A stretch of 64,000 nt of DNA from Altererythrobacter sp. XM-24bin4 (GCA_003149575.1 QCWG01000001.1:1083183-1147182); one strand, 5' to 3'. Shown: positions 28,324 through 39,102, numbered from the stretch's first letter. Notes: generated by a model from the letters alone, not told the origin. Program-made: numbers and translations.

Positions 28324-30636
28324 TTATCGCAAGCCAAGATTGCGCAATGCAAACGTCAGCTGAAATGTGTCGCCCCGTTCCGCGTCGCCCGCAGTCACAT
28401 AATCGCGCCGCCAAGTGAAGCCGAATTCCAGGCATTCATCGCGGTAGGCGATGCCCAACCTTGTGCGGATCGGCTCGAAACCATCGCTTGAGAACGTGGG
28501 GTCTTCATTGCGGTCTGTCAGGTTGACGATGCCCGATCCAAAAATGGACCAATGCCGCGCGAACGCGACCCGGGCCGCGGCACGCAATTCTTCGCGGTCC
28601 TGCAAATCCTCAAAGTCCTCGATATCGCGGTTCAATCGCAGATACCCCACTTCGACATAGGTGCGTGAGTTACCCACAGTCGCGTCGAATTCATTGCGGC
28701 GCACCTGGAAATTGTCTTTGTCGATGCGGAAGCGGTGGGTCAGCTTGACTGTGTCTTTGAAGCGCAGCTCTGCACGCCCGACGAAGTCCGAGACGCGTTC
28801 CGACAATCCCGTACCATCGGGCAAAATCGCGCGCTGCGTGTCGAAGCGATAGGATTGACCGACTGTGGTTTTGACGCGCCAGCCGGGACGCTGCAATTCC
28901 CAATCGAGACCATAAGTTAAGCGCACGCCATCTTCGACGCGGTCATACCCCGGGAAACGGTTGAGCGCGAAGAGATTTGAGTCTTCCAGATCGATCGCTC
29001 GCGAATCCTCATTGGGAATTTCAAGATTACGAATAGCAGGGCTTGCGACCAGCTGAAGCCGGGGCTTGAATACTTGCGTGCCGCCAAAAGCTTCGCCGAC
29101 GAATGGCCATTCGACGTCCACCGCACCCATCGCGATCGCGCGGCCTTCCCAGCCTTCATTGCCGCGATAGATTTCCGTGGTGGTGAAACCGTTCTCATCG
29201 CTGTGATAGACATCGCTTCGCGCAAGTGCGCTGAATGTCACAACCTGACCAAGTCCTGTGAGTCGACGCAGATCCCATCTCGCACCGGCGAACGCGCGCT
29301 GCGTGTCCTGGCCTTCGTCACGCACCAGGCTCAGAGTGTTGGCTTGAAGCTCAACTGTGCCGCCAAGCACCGGGTCGGCCATGCGATGACGGAAATCGAT
29401 CGCGGGCAGTGCCATCGGCACCTGACCCTGGCGCGCATCCAATCGCAATGTCTGAGTGGCCCATCCCGCTATCGAGAAATAGGTCTGATCGTTCGTCCGC
29501 TCGATATTGAAAGTCGAACGCAGCCGGTCATCCCGGCTGATGTCATAGCGGCGCAGGAATGTGCGGTCGCTCGCGAGGCGGATTGATCCGGTCAGGCTCC
29601 ACTCTGGATTGAACTGGAATCTTCCGTTCGCAAACAGATAACCCCGCAAATCGCGCTCTGTCGTCGGATTGCCGGTAAAGGTTGAGATACGCCGACTATG
29701 CGTTCCATATCCGCTGATCTGATAGGCACCCTTCTTGGTCAGCTGGCGCCATTCCGCTGACACAAGCGGGGTTGCCTGCGTGAAGAACCGCGTGCCGAGC
29801 GTCAGGTCCTTGTTGTCGGCAAGCCGCAGATAATATTCGCCGCTGACCTCCACGCCGTTCGATTCCGATATCCTTAGATCGGGAACCAGAAAACCGGAGA
29901 TCGCGCTGCCGTCGGTTCGGAACGCCAAGCCCGGCATGGGCAGAATGCGTGCGCCGAACAATTCCAAAACGGCGCCGTCAAAGCTGACCGTGCTGTCTTC
30001 AGGATTGTAGATTATCCGCTTGGCGGTGATCCGCCAGCTGGGCGTTTTATCGCAACCTTCCAGAGTGGTGACTGCACATGCCGTATATGCAGCATCGTTC
30101 AAGATGACATCGCCATCAGCTGCACGCTGCCCGCCACGCGCAGCCAATCTTCCGCCCGCCCGAAGCGAAACGAGCAATTCGTTGATCGCGCCAGCTTCGA
30201 AACGTTCGGTCAGCTCGAGCGAATCCGTCAACAGCTGATTGCCGCTTTCATCGACCAGGCGCACATTGCCCGAGGCGTAGATTGTGCCGCTCTGACGGTC
30301 CCAGCGGATATTGTCGGCACGAACAGATTGGTCTTCGCTCGAAAGCAGCACATTGCCACTGGCAGTTATGACCTCGCCGTCATTCTCGTTGTCGTAATCG
30401 AGATTGTCCGCTTCAAATGCGATGATCCGACCGTCTGTAACCGGCGGCAATGCCTCTGGATCAAGCTCGGTGACTTGTTCTTCGAGCGGCTTCAGCGCGT
30501 CGGGAGCGATGCCCGCTTCATCCTGCGCGAGCGCCGGCTGTACGCCCATGAACAAAGCCAGCGCGGCGGGCACCGCACTAAGCGACAATTTGAGACGTGA
30601 GTGGGCAGGCAGGCAATGCTGCAAAGGCAGGGACAT
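28324..30636 (-). CDS. lptD: LPS-assembly outer-membrane protein LptD
   Basis: LptD inserts lipopolysaccharide into the outer leaflet with LptE. The 770-residue protein has a signal peptide (ALALFMGVQPALAQ), an OstA/LptA-like periplasmic domain (FEADNLDYDNENDGEVITASGN and IRWDRQSGTIYASGNVRL), the GYGTHSRR region and a long beta barrel ending in LTFALRNLGLR. Two cysteines in YTACAVTTLEGC and one in RDECLEF are candidates for disulfides. The ATG at 30636 is chosen since it directly precedes the signal peptide. First gene of lptD-surA-pdxA-rsmA. Confidence 0.95.
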   Translation of the reverse strand: MSLPLQHCLPAHSRLKLSLSAVPAALALFMGVQPALAQDEAGIAPDALKPLEEQVTELDPEALPPVTDGRIIAFEADNLDYDNENDGEVITASGNVLLSSEDQSVRADNIRWDRQSGTIYASGNVRLVDESGNQLLTDSLELTERFEAGAINELLVSLRAGGRLAARGGQRAADGDVILNDAAYTACAVTTLEGCDKTPSWRITAKRIIYNPEDSTVSFDGAVLELFGARILPMPGLAFRTDGSAISGFLVPDLRISESNGVEVSGEYYLRLADNKDLTLGTRFFTQATPLVSAEWRQLTKKGAYQISGYGTHSRRISTFTGNPTTERDLRGYLFANGRFQFNPEWSLTGSIRLASDRTFLRRYDISRDDRLRSTFNIERTNDQTYFSIAGWATQTLRLDARQGQVPMALPAIDFRHRMADPVLGGTVELQANTLSLVRDEGQDTQRAFAGARWDLRRLTGLGQVVTFSALARSDVYHSDENGFTTTEIYRGNEGWEGRAIAMGAVDVEWPFVGEAFGGTQVFKPRLQLVASPAIRNLEIPNEDSRAIDLEDSNLFALNRFPGYDRVEDGVRLTYGLDWELQRPGWRVKTTVGQSYRFDTQRAILPDGTGLSERVSDFVGRAELRFKDTVKLTHRFRIDKDNFQVRRNEFDATVGNSRTYVEVGYLRLNRDIEDFEDLQDREELRAAARVAFARHWSIFGSGIVNLTDRNEDPTFSSDGFEPIRTRLGIAYRDECLEFGFTWRRDYVTAGDAERGDTFQLTFALRNLGLR

Positions 30637-30749
30637 GGCTTGCCTATCGCACCGCTCGCGCCTAATCGCAATCGCGATTGGCCATACCGTTCCACAACGG
30701 TGTTTAACTGGCCGCAGACTAACATGCATTCAATCGTTCTGGAGCCTTC

Positions 30750-32216
30750 ATGCAGATCAAATTCTCAGACACTTCACCCTCTAATCCCGGCCTTATTGCT
30801 TATGTCGTCAATCAAGGCAGCATGCCGGCGGCAGTTGAACCTGTGCTGTCTAACGGAGCGAAAGCGGCGCGTTTCAAGGGGCGCGGCGGCCAGTTTTTCG
30901 AAGGCTTCGTTGAACGTTGCGATCACACGGTTCGCGTGGCAATCGCGGGGGCAGGGGATACAGGCGCAGACGCGACCAAACGCGAAGAGGCGTTGGAAAA
31001 AGCAGGTGCAGCTCTGGCGGCCAAATATCTGACCTCGGGTGAGAACGAGATTGTGCTGGACCTGAGCGAAGCGGGCCTGAACGCAGCGGAAACCGCATCT
31101 GTCTTGCTTGGCTTGCGTCTGCGCAGCTGGCGGCATGATGCGTATCGCACGAAGCTGAAGGATGAGCAGAAAGTCTCCCTGAATAGCGCGATTGTGGTGG
31201 GTGCAAGTGAAGGCACCGAAGCTGCTTGGGATGTAGCAGCGGCCGTGGCCGAGGGTGTCGAATTCACTCGAGACTTGATCGCAGAACCTGCCAACAAGCT
31301 ATATCCGGTCAGCTTCGTGGAGATGTGCCAGAAGCGTTTTGAAGGCACAGGCGCTGAGCTGACAGTGCTTGACGAAGACCAGATGGCAGAGCTCGGCATG
31401 GGCGCACTGCTCGGAGTAGGGCAGGGCAGCACTCAGCCTTCACGTATGCTTGCGATCAAATGGAATGGCGGCAAGGACGGCGATGCGCCGATCGCATTTG
31501 TCGGCAAAGGCGTAACATTCGACACTGGCGGCATTTCGTTGAAGCCGCCTGTCGGCATGTGGGATATGAAATGGGACATGGGCGGATCTGGGGCAGTGGC
31601 GGGCGCGATGCTCGCTCTGGTAAAGCGCAAAGCCAAAGCCAACATCGTCGGCGTGGTCGGGCTGGTCGAGAATATGCCGGATGGCAATGCGCAGCGCCCC
31701 GGGGACATTGTGACCTCGATGAGCGGACAGACGATCGAAGTGCTCAATACCGACGCTGAAGGGCGGCTTGTGTTGTGCGACGCGCTGACTTGGACGCAGC
31801 GCACCTTCAAGCCTTCGCGGATTGTCGACCTGGCGACCCTTACTGGCGCGATGATCATCGCACTGGGCAAGGAATATGGGGGTATGTTTGCCAACGATGA
31901 TGATCTGGCCGATGAACTGGCTACGGCGGGCAAGCAGGTTGGTGACAAATTGTGGCGCCTCCCGCTGGGCCCAGAATATGACAAGCTGATCAATTCGCCG
32001 ATCTGCGACATGAAGAATATCGGCCCGCGCGAAGGCGGATCGATCACGGCGGCGCAATTCCTGCAGCGTTTCATCGAAAACGACACGCCTTGGGCGCACT
32101 TGGACATCGCCGGCATGGTTTTCTCTGACAAGGCGGGCCGCACGTGGGACAAGGGGGCAACCGGTTATGGCACGCGCTTGCTTGATGCGTTTATTCGCAA
32201 CACGGCTGAGGGGTAA
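30750..32216 (+). CDS. pepA: Leucyl aminopeptidase (M17)
   Basis: The 488-residue two-zinc aminopeptidase has [17 protein letters not shown] (metal-binding Asp and catalytic Lys), the second metal cluster [14 protein letters not shown] and the catalytic Arg within it, and the C-terminal [14 protein letters not shown] and WAHLDIAG. It acts in cytosolic peptide turnover; E. coli PepA also binds DNA, but nothing here shows that. Divergent from lptD across 113 bases. It heads pepA-DUF2256-holC. Confidence 0.96.
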   Translation: MQIKFSDTSPSNPGLIAYVVNQGSMPAAVEPVLSNGAKAARFKGRGGQFFEGFVERCDHTVRVAIAGAGDTGADATKREEALEKAGAALAAKYLTSGENEIVLDLSEAGLNAAETASVLLGLRLRSWRHDAYRTKLKDEQKVSLNSAIVVGASEGTEAAWDVAAAVAEGVEFTRDLIAEPANKLYPVSFVEMCQKRFEGTGAELTVLDEDQMAELGMGALLGVGQGSTQPSRMLAIKWNGGKDGDAPIAFVGKGVTFDTGGISLKPPVGMWDMKWDMGGSGAVAGAMLALVKRKAKANIVGVVGLVENMPDGNAQRPGDIVTSMSGQTIEVLNTDAEGRLVLCDALTWTQRTFKPSRIVDLATLTGAMIIALGKEYGGMFANDDDLADELATAGKQVGDKLWRLPLGPEYDKLINSPICDMKNIGPREGGSITAAQFLQRFIENDTPWAHLDIAGMVFSDKAGRTWDKGATGYGTRLLDAFIRNTAEG

Positions 32217-32227
32217 GCCAGCTTCTG

Positions 32228-32380
32228 ATGGCCCGTATGCGCAAAAAGTCCGAGCTGCCCAGCAAGACTTGTGCGCATTGCGGGCTACCGTTCACCTGGC
32301 GCAAGAAGTGGGAACGTGACTGGGACAATGTGCTCTATTGTTCGGAGCGTTGCCGCAGGAGCAAGGGATCGACGGGATGA
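32228..32380 (+). CDS. DUF2256 zinc-ribbon microprotein
   Basis: A 50-residue protein of the DUF2256 family with two cysteine pairs, [12 protein letters not shown] and [10 protein letters not shown], separated by a conserved [12 protein letters not shown] core. The basic [13 protein letters not shown] start is typical. The four cysteines suggest one bound zinc. It begins 11 bases after pepA and its TGA overlaps the holC ATG, so it sits in the middle of the pepA-holC unit. DUF2256 genes are often near cryptochrome/photolyase genes in other bacteria; here the nearest photolyase is 28 kb away. Confidence 0.88.
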   Translation: MARMRKKSELPSKTCAHCGLPFTWRKKWERDWDNVLYCSERCRRSKGSTG

Positions 32381-32838
32381 GCGCGAGAGTTGATTTCTAC
32401 CAGCTCAGCCGTGACCCGGTAGAACAGGTCGCGGTCATGTTGGCCCGCAAGGTCTTGCAAGCGGGCAAGCGGCTGCTGATTGTCAGTGACAATCCCGGTC
32501 AGCGCGCAGCGATCGGCAAGGAATTGTGGCGCGGCGGGGGCGCAGAAGAATTCCTCGCCAATGGTCAGGCCGATGCAGCTCATGCAAACAATCAGCCAAT
32601 CTTGCTATCGGACAGCATGGATGCGGCGAATGGCGCTAGCATGGTGATGTTCGTTGATGGGAAATGGCGCTCTGAAGCCCTGAAATTTGAGCGCGCGCTG
32701 CTGCTTTTTGATTCCGAAGCAACGGAGGCTGCACGCGGGTTGTGGCGAGAACTGGACGACGCCGAAAATGTTGAGCGCGAGATCCACAAGCAGGATGAGA
32801 ACGGGCGTTGGCAGGCAGGGGCCGGAGCAGGGCGCTAG
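32377..32838 (+). CDS. holC: DNA polymerase III chi subunit
   Basis: HolC belongs to the clamp-loader complex and contacts single-strand binding protein. The 153-residue product has [20 protein letters not shown] at the start, [23 protein letters not shown] and VMFVDG in order. The pepA-holC neighbourhood is widely conserved. An ATGA overlap joins it to the DUF2256 gene; the C terminus is a Gly/Ala-rich tail. Confidence 0.93.
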   Translation: MSARVDFYQLSRDPVEQVAVMLARKVLQAGKRLLIVSDNPGQRAAIGKELWRGGGAEEFLANGQADAAHANNQPILLSDSMDAANGASMVMFVDGKWRSEALKFERALLLFDSEATEAARGLWRELDDAENVEREIHKQDENGRWQAGAGAGR

Positions 32839-32926
32839 GCTCGCTAGGGCTTGCAGTTGACGCAACTCGGCGCTAGTGGCGCGCGCAATCAAAATTACCC
32901 CCAAATATTCGCAAGGAACACATGCC

Positions 32927-33349
32927 ATGGCGGTTACCCGCACATTCTCGATCATCAAGCCGGACGCGACCAAGCGTAACCTGACCGGTGCGATCACAAA
33001 AATGCTCGAAGACGCGGGCCTGCGCGTTGTCGCATCGAAGCGCATTCACATGACCCGCGAGCAGGCCGAAGGCTTTTACGCGGTTCATAGCGAGCGTCCT
33101 TTCTTCGGTGAGCTGGTTGATTTCATGATGAGTGAGCCGGTTGTTGTTCAGGTCCTCGAAGGTGAAGACGCTGTGAAACGCAATCGCGACATCATGGGTG
33201 CGACTAATCCTGCTGAAGCCGCTGAAGGCACCATCCGCAAGGAACACGCACTGTCGATCGGCGAAAACTCGGTCCACGGTTCGGACAGCGAAGAGAATGC
33301 GAAGATCGAAATCGACTTCTTCTTCAAACCCGAAGAAATCGTCGGTTAA
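32927..33349 (+). CDS. ndk: Nucleoside diphosphate kinase
   Basis: NDK balances NTP pools by a phosphohistidine mechanism. The 140-residue protein starts [18 protein letters not shown] and carries ENSVHGSDS with the catalytic histidine near residue 117. The ATG at 32927 follows AAGGAA; the upstream frame extension is not homologous. It is followed by a strong terminator and stands as its own unit, 88 bases after holC. Confidence 0.97.
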   Translation: MAVTRTFSIIKPDATKRNLTGAITKMLEDAGLRVVASKRIHMTREQAEGFYAVHSERPFFGELVDFMMSEPVVVQVLEGEDAVKRNRDIMGATNPAEAAEGTIRKEHALSIGENSVHGSDSEENAKIEIDFFFKPEEIVG

Positions 33350-33371
33350 GCGCGCTTACAAGGCGTATTTG

Positions 33372-33407
33372 AAAAGGCCTCGCAGCAGAAATGCTGCGGG
33401 GCCTTTT
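33372..33407 (+). terminator. Intrinsic terminator after ndk
   Basis: A 16-base-pair stem (AAAAGGCCTCGCAGCA / TGCTGCGGGGCCTTTT, one G-U) with a GAAA loop and four T at the end. It is symmetrical enough to work on both strands. Confidence 0.88.
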
Positions 33408-33498
33408 CGATTCAGGGGCTTGAGCGCTGGATTCGCGCTGCAAGACACAATCAGCTATCCTGATTTGGGTCACCTGAATGATTCTGGGGGAGGGAATC

Positions 33499-34236
33499 AT
33501 GGGCAGATTGCTGTTGATGTTGGTTTCACTGACATTTTATACCGCCGCCGTTGCGGCTCTACTTTTTCTGATCGGCTGGGTCGGCGCGTTCGATTTCATG
33601 CCGCTAACAGTCGACAAGGGACGCGAAGGTCCATTGGCTACTGCTCTGTTGGTCAATGTCGGCCTGATTGCACTTTTTGGCGTTCAACACACCGTAATGG
33701 CTCGCCCCACTTTCAAGGAAGCGTGGACAAAGGTAATTCCTGCGCCGGTCGAGCGCAGCTTTTACCTGCTTGCTACTGTTTTGGTATTGGGCGCACTATT
33801 TCATTACTGGCACCCGATCGAAGGAACCATCTGGTCGATCCAGAACGAAGCAGCGCGCACGGCAATCTGGGCTGTGTTCTGGCTTGGTTGGGCGATCCTG
33901 CTGCTGTCGACTTTCCTGCTCAATCATTTCGAATTGTTCGGATTGCAGCAGGCTTGGCACAATCTCACGGGAAAGAATGCATCGCCGCCGCAGATGCGTA
34001 CGCCGCTGTTCTACAAGCTGGTGCGTCACCCTCTTTACACCGGCTTCTTCCTGGGGCTTTGGGCGACGCCTGACATGACATACAGTCATGCCTTCATGGC
34101 CGCCGGGTTCACGATCTACATCGTGATCGGGATTGCCTATGAGGAGCGAGATTTGCTGGATGTCTTTGGCCAGGAATATGCCGAGTATCGCAAGCGGGTC
34201 GGTGCGTTCCTGCCGGGGATCGGCAAAGTCCCCTAA
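33499..34236 (+). CDS. MddA/NnrU-like membrane S-methyltransferase
   Basis: The 245-residue protein has about five membrane segments and a C-terminal SAM-binding signature (FYKLVRHPLYTGFFLGLWA, then YEERDLLDVFGQEYAEYRKR) shared by isoprenylcysteine methyltransferases and methanethiol S-methyltransferase MddA. FGVQHTVMARPTFK and LNHFELFGLQQAW match the MddA/NnrU branch. It would methylate methanethiol to dimethyl sulphide or a related small thiol. GGGAGGG precedes the ATG at 33499. Its stop codon overlaps the convergent sulfotransferase gene by 3-4 bases. Confidence 0.85.
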   Translation: MGRLLLMLVSLTFYTAAVAALLFLIGWVGAFDFMPLTVDKGREGPLATALLVNVGLIALFGVQHTVMARPTFKEAWTKVIPAPVERSFYLLATVLVLGALFHYWHPIEGTIWSIQNEAARTAIWAVFWLGWAILLLSTFLLNHFELFGLQQAWHNLTGKNASPPQMRTPLFYKLVRHPLYTGFFLGLWATPDMTYSHAFMAAGFTIYIVIGIAYEERDLLDVFGQEYAEYRKRVGAFLPGIGKVP

Positions 34237-35441
34237 ACCGGTTTTCCTGATTTGAACCTTTGCAACTGGGCGGCGTGCGCTCTGTGCGCGCCGCCTTTGC
34301 TGCTCGTCATTTCCTTGAGCATTTTAGCGCTCGCCTGCGGCGTCAGCTCGATATCGAGTTCGCGATAGATGCGCGCAATCTCGCTTTCCCAATCGGCACC
34401 CAGCTCATCGAAATGGACATGCGCGACTGTGCCATTGAAATCTGCAAGCGCTGCCTGGACGCGCGAATGGCGCAGCTCCAGCTTGCGACGCCATTCGGCT
34501 TCGATCCACTCAAGGTCTACTTCGTCCGACTGGATCGCCATCTGATTGGCTACTACTGACATCGAACTGTGCAAGACATCCTCGTCATGACGGTTCGCCA
34601 CCACCAACCGGGCATTGGGGAATTGTGCAAGCAGAGCCGGCAGTTCTTCGGCGATCTGTGGAACCTTCAACACGCGGGGCTTGTCGGCATTGCCGTGATG
34701 CGCGGCGTCGATGCGCAAAATTCTGGCAAATTCGCGATAAAGCGGTGAAGGGTCGCATTCTTCGCAAAAACGCGTGAAGCTCGGCACATGCCATTGCGTG
34801 TCATAGGTACTGTGACCAAATGCGCTTGCAAGCCAGCCGAGTTCCTCTTCAGCGCGCCGTGAACCCATCGGGTGGAGCGCATCAATCCAAGGGTCGAGCT
34901 TTCGCGCTATCGCGAGCATCATCGCGCCCGATAGCGGACGCATATCAGGCCTTCGTGGCACCGGGTTCCAGCTGTCGCAAAACCGCGTGGCGCTGTGTGC
35001 CGGGTCAGCCGCCAGCAAGCGGTGAATACGCGTTGTCCCGCTGCGCATTTGGCCAATCACTATGATCGGCGGCGCCAGTTCAGTTTTCAGCAATTCAGGC
35101 TTGTTCGACCAAAGTTGCCCCAGACCCAGCCGCTGTTTGATTACCCGTACGATCTGACCATGCGCCATGGTTTTGCCAAGCGCATTGAGTTTGGATTCAG
35201 CAGATACGGCGCTGCACAAAGCAATCAACCGTTCGCGAAAATCGATCACGTCCTCTTGGCTTCGTCCGCCATGTTCAGCAGCGATTCTGGTGCCCTTGGC
35301 GGCGCGGCGCCACAGATCATTGGGATCAATAGAAGGTGGGGCCACACCTTTAGCCCATCCTAATTCCAGCGCGGCGCAGGCTTTGTCGACCAAGGGCGTC
35401 CGCGCCAATGGGTGCGGGCGCTCTGGAGGCAGCACACCCAC
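34233..35441 (-). CDS. Sulfotransferase-family protein
   Basis: The 402-residue protein has the PAPS-binding loop IGQMRSGTTRIHRLLAADP, near residues 128-145, and a later NARLVVANRHDEDVLHSSM segment in the position of the 3'-phosphate loop. It would transfer sulfate from PAPS to an unknown hydroxyl acceptor, in the cytosol. The GTG at 35441 starts two bases after purN and so lies in the purM-purN unit. This placement behind purine genes is unusual and may reflect shared promoter use only. Confidence 0.82.
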   Translation of the reverse strand: MGVLPPERPHPLARTPLVDKACAALELGWAKGVAPPSIDPNDLWRRAAKGTRIAAEHGGRSQEDVIDFRERLIALCSAVSAESKLNALGKTMAHGQIVRVIKQRLGLGQLWSNKPELLKTELAPPIIVIGQMRSGTTRIHRLLAADPAHSATRFCDSWNPVPRRPDMRPLSGAMMLAIARKLDPWIDALHPMGSRRAEEELGWLASAFGHSTYDTQWHVPSFTRFCEECDPSPLYREFARILRIDAAHHGNADKPRVLKVPQIAEELPALLAQFPNARLVVANRHDEDVLHSSMSVVANQMAIQSDEVDLEWIEAEWRRKLELRHSRVQAALADFNGTVAHVHFDELGADWESEIARIYRELDIELTPQASAKMLKEMTSSKGGAHRAHAAQLQRFKSGKPV

Positions 35442-35443
35442 GC

Positions 35444-36031
35444 TCAGGCGGTGACCTGGGCTGCCCGGGCTACATAGCTTGCCAGTGCGCGGGGGTAGAG
35501 CTGATACTCAGCCAGCTTGACCCGCTCGGCGAGCGTGTCAGGCGTGTCTTCGGGCAGAATGGTGACTTTTACCTGCTCAAGGATTGCGCCTGAATCGAGT
35601 TCCGGCGTCACCAGATGAACGGTCGCGCCGCCATGCCTGTCGCCAGCCTCAATCGCACGTGCATGCGTGTTTAGCCCTTTGTATTTGGGCAGCAGCGAAG
35701 GGTGGATATTGATTATCTTGCCCGTCCAGCGCGAGACAAACTCTTCGGACAGGATGCGCATGTATCCGGCCAGAACGATATAGTCCGCGTCCGCATCCTG
35801 CGCCGCGCGCTCCATCACCGCGTCGTGATCGGCGCGCTCCAAGCCTTTGTGCGAATGGGCAAAGGTCGCAATGCCTTCGGCTCTAGCCAACGAAAGCCCG
35901 TCTGCGCCTGGCCGGTTACTGGCGACTAGAACGACTTCATAGGGGCAATCTGGCAGCCTGCTGGCGTAAAGCAGCGCGGCCATATTAGTGCCGCTGCCGG
36001 AAATAAAAATGGCGACCTTTGCCTTAGGCAA
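35444..36031 (-). CDS. purN: Phosphoribosylglycinamide formyltransferase
   Basis: PurN formylates GAR with 10-formyl-tetrahydrofolate in purine synthesis. The protein has [17 protein letters not shown] at the N terminus and the catalytic Asn-His of [13 protein letters not shown], followed by [12 protein letters not shown] with the catalytic Asp. The start is a TTG at 36031 inside the last codons of purM, overlapping by 8 bases; longer upstream frames are purM shadows. 195 residues, normal length. Confidence 0.95.
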   Translation of the reverse strand: MPKAKVAIFISGSGTNMAALLYASRLPDCPYEVVLVASNRPGADGLSLARAEGIATFAHSHKGLERADHDAVMERAAQDADADYIVLAGYMRILSEEFVSRWTGKIINIHPSLLPKYKGLNTHARAIEAGDRHGGATVHLVTPELDSGAILEQVKVTILPEDTPDTLAERVKLAEYQLYPRALASYVARAAQVTA

Positions 36032-37127
36032 GGTGCTTTGCTTCCCAGTCGGTCGTGGCCGACCATGTCCCTTGGCTGCCCTTGACGGTGCAGCCCCGAT
36101 CGCCCGCTTCGATTGTGCCGATGGTGAAGGCATTCTCGCCTGCATCTGCCAGCCGGGTAAGGACAGCATCCTGATGATCCGGCGCAACCGCAAGCACCAT
36201 TCCGGTGCCGCCATTGAAGGTACGCGCCATTTCCGCCGGTTCGATATTCCCCTGCGCTTGCAGGAAGGCCATCAGCCGGGGCTGCTCCCAGCTATCGGCA
36301 TCGACCATCGCATGCGCGCCTTCGGGCAGAACGCGCGGGATGTTTTCAAGCAATCCGCCGCCGGTGATATGCGCCATTCCGTCGATCAACCCTTCGCGAA
36401 CCAGCGGCAGCAGCGATGTGACATAGATTCGCGTTGGCTCGATCAGCGTATCAATCAGCAGTCGATCTGAATCGAACAGGGCAGGGCGATCCAGTTTCCA
36501 TCCCTTGTCGGCAGCAAGACGCCGCACCAGCGAATACCCGTTCGAATGCACGCCCGAGGAAGCAAGCCCGATCAACATATGGCCCGGCGCAACTTTCTCT
36601 CCGGTCAGCTGTTCGCCGCGTTCAACCGCGCCAACACAGAATCCAGCCAGATCATAATCACCTGCGGCATACATGCCGGGCATCTCAGCAGTTTCCCCGC
36701 CAATCAACGCGCATCCCGCTTGTTTGCAGCCTTCGGCGATGCCCGCAATCACGCGTTCCGCAACCCCATTTTCCAGCTTGCCGGTGGCAAAATAGTCCAG
36801 GAAGAACAGCGGTTCTGCGCCTTGCACGATCAGATCGTTGACGCACATGGCGACCAGATCGATCCCGACTGTGTCATGCCGGTCGTGATCGATCGCCAGC
36901 TTCAGCTTGGTGCCGACGCCATCGTTGCCCGCAACCAGTAGAGGGTCTTTATAGCCAGCCGCCTTGGGGTCGAAAAAGCCGCCAAATCCGCCGATTTCGC
37001 CATCCGCACCAGGGCGCATTGTCGCTTTCACCAGGGAACCGATCGCCTTGACCAAGCGGTTGCCGGCATCAATCGAGACGCCTGCGTCTTCGTAAGTATA
37101 GCTTTCGGGCGGTGTGTTATTGGCCAT
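36024..37127 (-). CDS. purM: Phosphoribosylformylglycinamidine cyclo-ligase
   Basis: PurM closes the imidazole ring to give AIR, using ATP. The 367-residue protein shows [23 protein letters not shown], the [14 protein letters not shown] motif and [18 protein letters not shown]. The ATG at 37127 with AGAGGTGG upstream is chosen; the long upstream frame is antisense to the divergent DUF2066-like gene. purM and purN are coupled by an 8-base overlap, and the divergent gene begins 73 bases away. Confidence 0.96.
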   Translation of the reverse strand: MANNTPPESYTYEDAGVSIDAGNRLVKAIGSLVKATMRPGADGEIGGFGGFFDPKAAGYKDPLLVAGNDGVGTKLKLAIDHDRHDTVGIDLVAMCVNDLIVQGAEPLFFLDYFATGKLENGVAERVIAGIAEGCKQAGCALIGGETAEMPGMYAAGDYDLAGFCVGAVERGEQLTGEKVAPGHMLIGLASSGVHSNGYSLVRRLAADKGWKLDRPALFDSDRLLIDTLIEPTRIYVTSLLPLVREGLIDGMAHITGGGLLENIPRVLPEGAHAMVDADSWEQPRLMAFLQAQGNIEPAEMARTFNGGTGMVLAVAPDHQDAVLTRLADAGENAFTIGTIEAGDRGCTVKGSQGTWSATTDWEAKHLA

Positions 37128-37200
37128 AATGTCCACCTCTTTAGCCTTTCGAGCTTGGAATTCCACTCGCCTTTGGGCAAAAGGCATCAGCTTTTCCCCT

Positions 37201-38472
37201 ATGACTGTATCATCTGCCTTCATGCGCCTTACGCAACCGCTTCCAAGCCGCACAATTGTGGTTGCGATTCTCGGCGTAATCGCGCTTGTCGCGGGCCTTG
37301 CTGCGCTGACAGCACAGGTCACCGGGGATCGCGGAATTGCGCCGGTCGCGTCGAGCAGTGACATCGATGTGACAGGAATTGAGGTCGACGTGCGCGGTGA
37401 CACCGCTGAAGAGGCGCGCGCAGCCGGCTGGCGCAAGGCTCAGCGCGATGCTTGGGCGAAGATTGGTGGGCCGAACCTACCGGATTCGCAGATTGACGGT
37501 ATGGTCTCGGCCATCGTGATCGAGCGGGAACTCATCGGGCCGCGCCGCTACCGTGCCAGCCTCGGCGTTATTTTTGATCGCAATCGCGCAGGCCAGTACC
37601 TTGGCGGTGGTTCACGTGGTCGGTCGTCTGCACCGATGCTCTTGCTGCCGGTGACTGCGAGTGCGGGCACCTACACCATGTATGAAGTTCGCAATCCGTG
37701 GCAGCGGGCCTGGGCGGAATTCAATCCGGGCACCAGCCGCATCAACTATGTTCGCCCTGCTGGCGCCGGTGGAGACTTGCTGCTGCTCAACCATGGGCAG
37801 AGCATGCGCCGCAGCCGAACCTGGTGGCGCGTGATCCTCGATCAATTTGCAGCCGCCGATGTGCTCGTGCCGGTCGCGCGGCTTGAGTATTCTTACCCGG
37901 GCGGGCCCGTAGAGGGGACGTTCACTGCGCGCTACGGCCCGGATAACCGCTATCTCGACAGTTTTACCATGGACGCGGTATCGCCGGCGGAACTGCCCGA
38001 AATGCTATCTGAAGCAGTGTCACGTATGGACAGCATTTTCGAAGCAGCTTTGGCCGCAGGTGTATTGCGGCCAGACCCGACTTTGAACATCAGTACGACG
38101 GCTGAGATGGATCCCGCTTTGGCACGGCTGATCGAAATCGGGCGAGCGATCCAAAGCCGAGAAGCGGCCATTACAGCCGGAGAGCTGGATCCGACAGCTC
38201 CCGCAGTCGCGCCGAACGCGACCGAACCCGCAATCGTCAGTTCCTATGTCGTCCAATTTGGCAGCCCCGATGCGGCCTCGATCGACGCGACATTGGCTGC
38301 GGTGCGCAGTGTGCCCGGCGTTCGCGGAGCGGCAACAACCAGCCTCGCGTTTGGCGGCACTTCGGTCATGCGTGTCAGCTTTGGCGGATCGCTTGATGCA
38401 TTGGCGCAGGGCCTGCGAGAGCGCGGCTATAATGTGACGCAAGGCGCAGACGCGCTCGCAATCAGTCGATAG
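37201..38472 (+). CDS. DUF2066-like membrane-anchored protein
   Basis: A 423-residue protein with one N-terminal membrane helix ([19 protein letters not shown]), then an alpha/beta body: [20 protein letters not shown] resembles the DUF2066 N-terminal helix, and there are repeated alanine-rich helices and a C-terminal ACT/HMA-like fold ([38 protein letters not shown]). It probably faces the periplasm; the function is unknown. The ATG at 37201 or 37222 may be used. It lies directly upstream of hdaA by 18 bases, a conserved-looking pairing. Confidence 0.72.
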   Translation: MTVSSAFMRLTQPLPSRTIVVAILGVIALVAGLAALTAQVTGDRGIAPVASSSDIDVTGIEVDVRGDTAEEARAAGWRKAQRDAWAKIGGPNLPDSQIDGMVSAIVIERELIGPRRYRASLGVIFDRNRAGQYLGGGSRGRSSAPMLLLPVTASAGTYTMYEVRNPWQRAWAEFNPGTSRINYVRPAGAGGDLLLLNHGQSMRRSRTWWRVILDQFAAADVLVPVARLEYSYPGGPVEGTFTARYGPDNRYLDSFTMDAVSPAELPEMLSEAVSRMDSIFEAALAAGVLRPDPTLNISTTAEMDPALARLIEIGRAIQSREAAITAGELDPTAPAVAPNATEPAIVSSYVVQFGSPDAASIDATLAAVRSVPGVRGAATTSLAFGGTSVMRVSFGGSLDALAQGLRERGYNVTQGADALAISR

Positions 38473-38490
38473 GTTCGAAAGAGCCCCACC

Positions 38491-39102
38491 ATGCCGTCAC
38501 AGATTGCGCTTCCATTATCACTTTCCGGTTCAGGCGACCCTTCTCGCATAGTGATTGGGAACGCCAATAAGGCGGCCTATGAAGCGCTATTGAAGCCCGA
38601 GCGCTGGCCCTTCAACACGGCGGTCCTCACCGGACCTGAACGTTCCGGAAAAAGCCTGTTCGGCAAATGGGCGCTGGGGCAGGGCATAGCGGTAGTCGAT
38701 GGTGCTGACGCCTGGGATGAAGCGGAACTTTTCCACCGTTGGAACCGCGCGCAGGAATCGGGTGAGCCGCTTCTATTGATTTCAAATCGCCAGCCGTGGG
38801 ACATCACATTGCCCGATTTGAAATCCCGCCTGAGTGGTTCGTTGCAGCTTGAGATTGGTGTGCCGGATGACGATATGGCGGCGCATCTGATCGAAGCGAT
38901 CGCTGTTCAGCGCGGGCTTGCACTGGCTGATGGAGCTGTCGATTATCTGGTTCCACGGGCGGAGCGCAGCTTCGCGGGAATTGAGCGACTCGTGGTTGCA
39001 ATTGATCGTTTGAGCCTTGAACGCAAAGCCCCTGCCACCATGTCGCTGTGGCGGGACGCATTAGAAGGCACACGGGGCCCGGAGCAGGCACGCTTGCTTT
39101 AA
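38491..39102 (+). CDS. hdaA: DnaA-inactivating protein HdaA
   Basis: HdaA, with the sliding clamp, stimulates ATP hydrolysis by DnaA to prevent re-initiation. The 203-residue protein opens MPSQIALPLSL, whose QxALPL is the clamp-binding motif. It keeps a AAA+ core with Walker A GPERSGKS, LLLISNRQPWD and the arginine-bearing SRLSGSLQLEI segment. The region after it (ERSFAGIERLVVAID) is the lid domain. The lack of the DnaA domain IV and the short length separate it from DnaA. Confidence 0.9.
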   Translation: MPSQIALPLSLSGSGDPSRIVIGNANKAAYEALLKPERWPFNTAVLTGPERSGKSLFGKWALGQGIAVVDGADAWDEAELFHRWNRAQESGEPLLLISNRQPWDITLPDLKSRLSGSLQLEIGVPDDDMAAHLIEAIAVQRGLALADGAVDYLVPRAERSFAGIERLVVAIDRLSLERKAPATMSLWRDALEGTRGPEQARLL

